A DNA stretch of 64,000 bases from Runella sp. MFBS21 (GTDB lineage: Bacteria > Bacteroidota > Bacteroidia > Cytophagales > Spirosomataceae): the NCBI RefSeq assembly GCF_029433105.1, contig NZ_JARNTW010000005.1, forward strand, positions 1-64,000, read 5' to 3'. Shown in pieces: positions 60,101 through 64,000 of this stretch; the first letter of the stretch is position 1, and each line of letters starts with the position of its first letter. The notes under the pieces were generated by a model that was not told the DNA's origin, did no database searches, and was given only the letters and a program-made list of their open reading frames with translations. Position numbers and translations under genes: made by a program.

Positions 60101-61649
60101 AGAAGGCATTATCGCTTACGTCACGCCAGATGATAACCAATCTATGGACCCTTATGGACGAATAGAAGTTTTTCTCAATCAAAACCTTTATAAAACCTGG
60201 AAAGTAATCAAGGATAACGGAAATGGAAACTTCACGACTTATACGAGGCATTGGTATATCAAGAAAGCTGAACTTGTAAAGAGTGCGGGCGGAAGTATTC
60301 CGTTACGAGAAATAGCGACCGAAGACAATAAGCTTACGTATCAGCCTTATTATTCAAATGGGGTACCTCTACTTCAGAAAAACGATAGGGCTATTTTTAC
60401 CATTACCCTAGGAATAAAGGAAAAAGAAAATGCAGGTGAATGGTACACCAAAAACTACTTCGGTGATCGTTCTCGGGCAGAAGACGAACGAGTCCACCTG
60501 TTGAAAATAACAGAAATTACGAGCACCCTCACAGAGGCCGATATAGCAATGAGCTATCCAAAAGTAGGACAGCAGTATTACCTTCAGCGCAATGCTCCTT
60601 TAGCAAAAACGTTTATAAAACTCAATAGAGTACTGCCGCAGCTTGACCGAATGGATACGCCTGAATTTTCATTGCGGCTTGTCACTCGTATTTTTGCTCA
60701 ACAACAGCTATTGACAGAAGGTACATTTAGTTATCACAAATATTCAGACCAAACAAGCGCTTTGAAGGTGAGCCTTCCTCCGCTTCCGAATGGCGTAAAT
60801 ATTAATGTTGAGTTTTGGGTAGAAAAAACACCTAAGCAATCCACCCCAGCTTCTGGGTCCAACGGAGGAACGCCTGTAATGAATGCGCGTAACATGCCAG
60901 TTCTTGTTGAAAAAACCAACATTTATACTTGGACTTTCAAAACCAGTCAATTCAATATGTTGTCTGAAAAATTAGGCCAAGTGAGAACAACGCCTTTTGT
61001 ACATGACAGTCCTACGAGTTATATCATGGAAACAACCCTTCGTTCGGAAGAAGGCTGGGACAACTTCGAACTGGTATCGAATGGGCAAGGGCTTGAGGTC
61101 ACAACCCAACTTACTTCTGCTTGGCATTTGGCCATAAAACCGATCGTGCAGGCTCGTTTAGCAGAAATCAACGCTGCTTTAGCACAAACAACCGTACTGA
61201 GAGAGAGAGTAAATCTAAGCAATACAAAGTATATTCTGGAAGGATTGTTGGCTAAATTGAACGGACAAAACGTTACAGTTCCGGTTTTGCTTGAAAATGG
61301 AACCACGCTCCGGTTGCGCTATGAACATAATCAGAATCTAGCCAGTTTTTTAGGGACAATCTCTCCCCCAACAGCTGCTGATTATCCCTTCCATTTTCTA
61401 TATACATACCCTGTATTAGAAACAAATGGAAGTATATCATATCCAAGAAATGATGTATCGCCTGCTCCTGCGCAAAACAACGCTTCTGGCATGGTAGTAG
61501 GAGCATTGGGTAATTTATCTGACCAAAATAAGAAAACAATAATCATTCCTTATGCCGGAATGCAGGCCGCCGTAGCGACCCAACAAGTGGAAATGGAAGC
61601 AACACTGAATATACTTCAAAATATTCCTAAAACAATTCTGAAAAAATGA
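54168..61649 (+). CDS. Giant secreted/surface protein, TANFOR-like N-terminus and internal repeats
   Basis: 2,493 aa from ATG 54168; in-frame ATG 54138 and GTG 54114 exist but would place residues before the clean signal peptide (FVIGLMIMLLSIVARTQ). The N-terminus (about 25-215) has the TANFOR-like layout PTGNYQLCVRVRPES and LGCANLTF. Three internal repeats begin at about residues 357, 620 and 847: each has G-x-G-x-V-x-I/V-P-x6-LxVxFxxVxIK then a G-x-x-x-ITxG or AxEG strand. Linkers carry a PECGQE / DPECGE / PPCGSA cysteine. The rest is Gly/Asn-rich beta structure (about 1000-1900) and a C-terminal part with DUF-like strands. No catalytic motif and no LPxTG or T9SS tail recognised. Confidence 0.8.
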   Translation: MRGSREFVIGLMIMLLSIVARTQVVNIDLKVTTQRTLSRLDELQELARSGEVLLTLTNLTNQQLTIQLDVLLSSPQTDFRIQTNPDSPSPTIYTFVPPNQVKTFTPIELAEELFDENSFVLGNGQLLSEFLANDPTGQIPTGNYQLCVRVRPESLNQQLNNTLSNLGCANLTFQQYAAPLVNVINGMPCLAAGMIGATSILPPNAPFPITFTPPTFGLSAAIPVNFRYTVYIIKLNSDNSDEANQFIQSLQVGEEPRNWIVKQTFDNIPPSVGTGTIILQPEHFTAPGLEFFQKYALAIKAESIDNPSITLPNGGLSPVYLFNYGEHTITTIPIPECGQEQYDYNPPTGPTIAEAGINIEDLYLNKTVPLKLGYYNFTIKNIEPSTTGRFSGVGQVSVPWLGMDGHNFLLDVEFEDIEIKIVNGTYYVTDGVAWAKLADEFKEHPFLKQYYDTDDSPQQRTPLADTDGKIKEALLALRQGNGTVFRAGSDDEYHFPLMYRPGGFIKVENLTTTEQNRVVENYREGAGAICALTFMPTRAVINAIFEKVVGTDSVTYELALNLPASPKGLACYFPEADESKQETNPVANLAIAMLDDPECGETVEDAVLPANLEPVPSSINVVGLDIMLGYYPIHYLEGEVVDGKYGGQGLVTIPWAKNALVKTTFEGVDIKVDAGNGFWISKGEVKTILTENFLFPSFFENWKTVSQSPPQKIDLAAQRAETKALFSLIRQHSALTHLLEGGAIMPIPYLYKPDSIKGKLGNALILGLGFYENRAVANVVFEHIPQNGDTSKVTYIGYRNLAISSRGIDCLFYDDNTNTLIAQAQDPDSPPCGSAVEATVPPGGEPIVEADVALRSTIKFGYFSVTTNAQVRIVNGKLEGEGTVNIPFLKSKLRVVFHNVKVKNIQGYLYAIEGYAEVPRDNIGLNVAETLFDVGDTPVTGKIELPSGVVRDVFNGLRNVGRLYTQLTDETARVGMPIAITTTLGDEQLNLGIFAMRFYPTRANFNVMLETPSLGEIGSLYVGARNVGFSPNGMSAANTSFYLGGDLTIPLGGMAVKLKGSPNQNGAQTFVKLGCNASFEKVKVVGEIDLDTTWVRPTSQTEKVAKVTFDFDMTKPEDLLAKASITPLYFTDIPDFKFSFTDVSLDWSTTRNPAGLVMTAQDRNALAGVETLWHGIYAKDVSASLSDTLFGREVRLGVKDFTFSFTGSNNLSFTAYGANLITTGGSLAGFGFSLDTIAVSMTNGMLAPPVLQGTIRFPLFDDPLKYAGTFNATDRFILTVTAGGNNNTIRSSALKSEFQLSPNVPLLTFKAKGMELTGDFSGKWSIIDPETGVNFKMMTFQGLKYDRKKGFDTQNFVVSFASPQKYIGGTESNSSNKASGFPVTIGARGFTPVFSGNFFDATGARCGLKFSLYLNLVGSDGSSSSQGQWGFGAETTLEVSAKGTWSAQRKEVEWSDPKVNLEAISIDVDVSVCHIKGALKFFNNDSIYGNGVRGCIDFQLKEELKINIKGGIQGMFGVKDDYRYFYLDGYIDGLQIKLGQYLAISGFVGGLAYNMRQSGLDGNGRPNYIARFANGAPCDINAPAPFVPAEGYANVAFGVKFKDAGAGFAYNGVMGFGVGINLNTGGIQELGVFGQMNFVRSPTTSPGPGDLVKMQANLQMSYDFEQGKLTGNFDVYLNVVSVIKGSMDPTTGLAGRMVMYADNSHWMIWLGNPWGEQTAPGPDGILSGITRYAGVSLKIANQELARSSAYFCIGNYPFPGLPDLPDDVPADLRRIIDGSRPRLDPRVSSGGIAFGASFHVGFDVELAFLKAMLDMGAGFDLALVKYAEGAVSCNGTSSFGLNGFYARGRAYGYVRANLSIVHDESTYTLAEFNSYIFANFGGPNPTWLEGQFFLEKSSAISLIQGVAGYSTGGIYSLIDWASEGGLSEAIYGTVKSGTDEVVKAKGFETSENDISIPFKLGTKCEPNAAASFNDKWGSEGIIAYVTPDDNQSMDPYGRIEVFLNQNLYKTWKVIKDNGNGNFTTYTRHWYIKKAELVKSAGGSIPLREIATEDNKLTYQPYYSNGVPLLQKNDRAIFTITLGIKEKENAGEWYTKNYFGDRSRAEDERVHLLKITEITSTLTEADIAMSYPKVGQQYYLQRNAPLAKTFIKLNRVLPQLDRMDTPEFSLRLVTRIFAQQQLLTEGTFSYHKYSDQTSALKVSLPPLPNGVNINVEFWVEKTPKQSTPASGSNGGTPVMNARNMPVLVEKTNIYTWTFKTSQFNMLSEKLGQVRTTPFVHDSPTSYIMETTLRSEEGWDNFELVSNGQGLEVTTQLTSAWHLAIKPIVQARLAEINAALAQTTVLRERVNLSNTKYILEGLLAKLNGQNVTVPVLLENGTTLRLRYEHNQNLASFLGTISPPTAADYPFHFLYTYPVLETNGSISYPRNDVSPAPAQNNASGMVVGALGNLSDQNKKTIIIPYAGMQAAVATQQVEMEATLNILQNIPKTILKK

Positions 61650-63694
61650 AGGACACTATATTGTTTTTTGAACGTAAATACGCCTCGGTTTATGGAGGGC
61701 TGATGGGAGTTATGCTCTTTATGACAGCTTCTTCGTATGCCCAAATCAATGTCTGGAAACAGTATACCAATGACACCCTACAATTGCTCTGGACACCTCT
61801 AACAGCCGATGCATGGCTTCGTAATCATACATATGGGTATCGTATAGAGCGTGCTGAAATTATCAAAGGTCAACGTCCGCGATTTACATTGCTTACGCCT
61901 CAGCCTCTTAAACCTCTTGATAAAACTAACTGGAAGAAAATCAATCCAGAATCGGCGGCGGCTTACCAAGCCATTTATGGAAGTAATGGCTCTGCTACTA
62001 CAGAAGGAACAGGGAAAAATGAAGCCAATCAACAAGAATTGCGGCATTTTATGGCCTTGCTAAGTGCTTTTAAATCTCCAGAAGTAGCTTATCAGATGGG
62101 GATTGGTTTTAGAGAAACAAATCTAGTTAGAAATAAAAAATACCTCTATAAAATTTATGCGGCTCTCCCTCAGAATGCCAAAAATGACACGGCTTATATC
62201 GCTGTAGATACCTCAAAGCCGACAGTTTTGAAAAGCCCACCCGGCTTAAAAGTCGATGAATTAGAAAAAACAGTGGTAGTGCATTGGCCAGTAAAAAGCT
62301 ATGCTCAAGACTTTGTGATGTACCATATCGAACGCTCTGACGATGGTAAAGTGTTTCGACGTATTACCAAAACCCCGCTCATACATGCTGATCGTAGAGC
62401 GCAGGAATCATCTTATAAAGATTCTTTGGGTACCAATTATCGACCTTATGCTTATCGTTTAGTGGGTATGACTCCTTTTGGAGTTTGGAAAACAGGAGAA
62501 TTCATAACGATGGCAATGGGGAGAGATAAGACCCCGCCCTCCCAGCCGTTTATCGAATCAGCCAAACATATAGGCGGTCGGAGTATTGAAATCACATGGA
62601 AACAAGAACCGCAGGAAGCAGATTTAAGTGGCTTTTGGATTCGGCGTGCCAGCCATATTGATGGACAGTTTAAAAATCTTACAGTAATGCCTCTGCCCAA
62701 GACTGAGCGGCGTTTTGTGGATGATAAAGCGGATCTTAGTGCTACAAATCACTATATCGTTTATGCCGTCGATACTGCTGGAAACGAGCGTGCTTCTTTT
62801 GCCGCCTATGCATCACTTCAAGATTCTATAGCGCCAGTGCCTCCGCAAAAACTAACAGGCAAAATCAGTCCTAAGGGAGAAGTAACCATTCGTTGGAAAA
62901 AAAATGATGAAAGAGATCTGATGGGCTATTACGTCTATTATGCCAACGATCCTTCTCATGAGTTTTCGCAAGTAACGCACCAAATGCTTGTCGAGCCAGA
63001 GTTTAGAGACACGATCACCCTCCGGTCGCTTACCAAAAAAGTATATTATCGCGTCGTAGCGGCTGACAAACATTTTAACCACTCCCAGTTTTCAGAAATA
63101 CTAGAACTCAAACGTCCCGATTCAATTAAGCCAGTCGTGCCACTTATTACTTCTATTGATATAAAAGAAAATGAAGCTATGATTCATTGGGGAGCGAGTC
63201 CAAGTGATGATGTAGTTGAGTATCGCCTTTATCGACGTGAACACAAAAAAGAAGCAACTCTGATGAAGAGTTTTATAAAAAAAGATCTCATCATTCGTGA
63301 ATATAAAGACATATTACAGCCTAACATTTTATATGAATATTACCTTGAAGTAGTAGACGAAAGTGGTTTGGTGTCGGATAAATCACCAGTGCAAGCAGCC
63401 AAAGCAATTCCCTCTTTTTATCTAACGGATAGACCTCAACCAAGTGTGACGTATATAAGTGAGCGTAAACAAACAAAAATTACTTGGAGCTATGCAGCAA
63501 AGGAAATGCATCGGATGATTATCTATCGAGCTGAAGATAAGAAAGTATTCAAGATAATCGGTGTTGCCAGCCATAAAGAAGGATTATTCATAGATAAACC
63601 ACCTCGTATCGGTACCTACCAGTACATGTTAAAAGCTATCGCTGAAGATGGTCGCGAAACAACATTTAGTAATCCTGTTGAAATCAAATTATAA
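61646..63694 (+). CDS. Secreted fibronectin type III repeat protein
   Basis: 682 aa; its ATG overlaps the giant protein's stop by 4 bp (translational coupling). Signal peptide about 18-35 (GLMGVMLFMTASSYAQ). An N-terminal domain of about 165 residues, then four to five Fn3 domains at roughly 190-290, 295-390, 395-490, 495-585 and 590-682. Each shows the VTIRWKKNDERDLMGYYVYY-type pattern (Trp, then Y-x-V-Y/R-R) and the 'Y-Y-x-V-V-A-x-D' ending. These usually mediate extracellular contacts. Third gene of the operon; a partner or anchor of the giant protein is plausible. Confidence 0.88.
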   Translation: MKDTILFFERKYASVYGGLMGVMLFMTASSYAQINVWKQYTNDTLQLLWTPLTADAWLRNHTYGYRIERAEIIKGQRPRFTLLTPQPLKPLDKTNWKKINPESAAAYQAIYGSNGSATTEGTGKNEANQQELRHFMALLSAFKSPEVAYQMGIGFRETNLVRNKKYLYKIYAALPQNAKNDTAYIAVDTSKPTVLKSPPGLKVDELEKTVVVHWPVKSYAQDFVMYHIERSDDGKVFRRITKTPLIHADRRAQESSYKDSLGTNYRPYAYRLVGMTPFGVWKTGEFITMAMGRDKTPPSQPFIESAKHIGGRSIEITWKQEPQEADLSGFWIRRASHIDGQFKNLTVMPLPKTERRFVDDKADLSATNHYIVYAVDTAGNERASFAAYASLQDSIAPVPPQKLTGKISPKGEVTIRWKKNDERDLMGYYVYYANDPSHEFSQVTHQMLVEPEFRDTITLRSLTKKVYYRVVAADKHFNHSQFSEILELKRPDSIKPVVPLITSIDIKENEAMIHWGASPSDDVVEYRLYRREHKKEATLMKSFIKKDLIIREYKDILQPNILYEYYLEVVDESGLVSDKSPVQAAKAIPSFYLTDRPQPSVTYISERKQTKITWSYAAKEMHRMIIYRAEDKKVFKIIGVASHKEGLFIDKPPRIGTYQYMLKAIAEDGRETTFSNPVEIKL

Positions 63695-64000
63695 TGATAA
63701 TACGAGCAATGAAAAAGGTTTTATCTTCTCTTGTTTTTGCGTCGGTATTGTTGCTTTGTAGCCAGTGTCGAATAAACAACGTAGATGCGGTGCCCAAAAT
63801 CATAGACACGCCAAATGGGGGAAAAATGGTTGTTTTTGGTACTCCAGTGTTGAAAGAAAATGTGGTGATTTTGGATACGGCTTCGGCCAAACAATTATCA
63901 ATAGTCGGAAATAGATTGATTGTGAGAGGCGAGGTGATCACAAAATCGGTTGCCAACGGGCGTATTGCGTCTACAAAGTTGCGAGTGGGTAATATTGTTA
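63694..64000 (+). CDS. Lipoprotein, partial (runs off the window)
   Basis: About 102 codons visible, starting at ATG 63694 (overlapping the previous stop, TAATG) or 63709. Lipobox LLLCSQC follows the hydrophobic segment VLSSLVFASVLLLC, so lipid attachment at the Cys is likely. The mature part is beta-like (GKMVVFGTPVLKENVVIL, LSIVGNRLIVRGEVITKS). Fourth gene of the surface operon. Family not recognised; the 3' end is beyond position 64000. Confidence 0.7.
   Translation, partial: MIIRAMKKVLSSLVFASVLLLCSQCRINNVDAVPKIIDTPNGGKMVVFGTPVLKENVVILDTASAKQLSIVGNRLIVRGEVITKSVANGRIASTKLRVGNIV

Noticed and set aside
1-64000. tRNA or rRNA genes
   Set aside because: No cloverleaf or conserved rRNA segment was recognised by reading; a dedicated tRNA scan could still find one, but I cannot support any.

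Overview
The window looks like part of a chromosome of a Bacteroidota bacterium, most likely a Cytophagales member of the Spirosoma/Runella/Dyadobacter type. This is inferred from: near-consensus Bacteroidota -7 boxes (TAnnTTTG) in front of arsR, marR and several surface genes; Y_Y_Y/propeller and 7TMR-DISM sensor kinases; TPR-type histidine kinases; a GMC oxidoreductase; DUF6132, DUF983 and DUF3237 families; and large secreted beta-rich proteins. No rRNA, tRNA or CRISPR array was recognised.

Layout. 0-4 kb: the end of an IS256-like element, then two tandem toxin-tail/PQQ-propeller cassettes whose flanks match and whose centres differ (a polymorphic toxin/immunity layout), then an Imm11-like gene. 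4-13 kb: FadR-type GntR regulator, secreted S8 protease, a hybrid sensor kinase, and a propeller kinase with its NarL-type regulator. 13-20 kb: secreted hypotheticals; an 11-unit GCCCCGTAGGGGC repeat array running to a start codon; a small secreted protein followed by SdpB/HTTM-like and SdpA-like genes; a 3 x 101-bp repeat; and a third, unlinked PQQ-like paralogue. 20-27 kb: GMC oxidoreductase, a YeeE/YedE pair with DUF983, a lipoprotein, and a decayed segment bracketed by palindromic repeats. 26.7-34.2 kb: Tll0287-like heme protein, DinB, arsenic genes (arsR, ACR3, ArsC-like) and a sulfur-handling operon (rhodaneses, persulfide-dioxygenase-like MBL protein, thioredoxin, HMA protein, Crp/Fnr regulator). 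Four matching Crp/Fnr-type sites sit 36-61 bp before four start codons, two of which belong to unlisted 31-32 aa membrane microproteins. 34.5-40.6 kb: marR-tolC-MFP-RND efflux operon with TTGA-N4-TCAA operators.

40.7-64 kb is the most unusual part. Two NarL-type regulators and three TPR histidine kinases (one frameshifted) surround a protein kinase-like/HopA1-like gene pair that resembles the kinase and lyase of class V lanthipeptide synthesis. Four promoters here carry a doublet of a 16-bp inverted repeat (TCATGG-N4-CCATGA), 22-23 bp apart, with a -7-like box starting 24 bp after the second copy. They precede a 109-aa orphan protein, the second response regulator, an NTF2-like/DUF3237 pair, and a surface operon (outer-membrane barrel, 2,493-aa secreted protein, fibronectin-III protein, lipoprotein). 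I infer that the local kinases and regulators control this surface and modification system through that operator.
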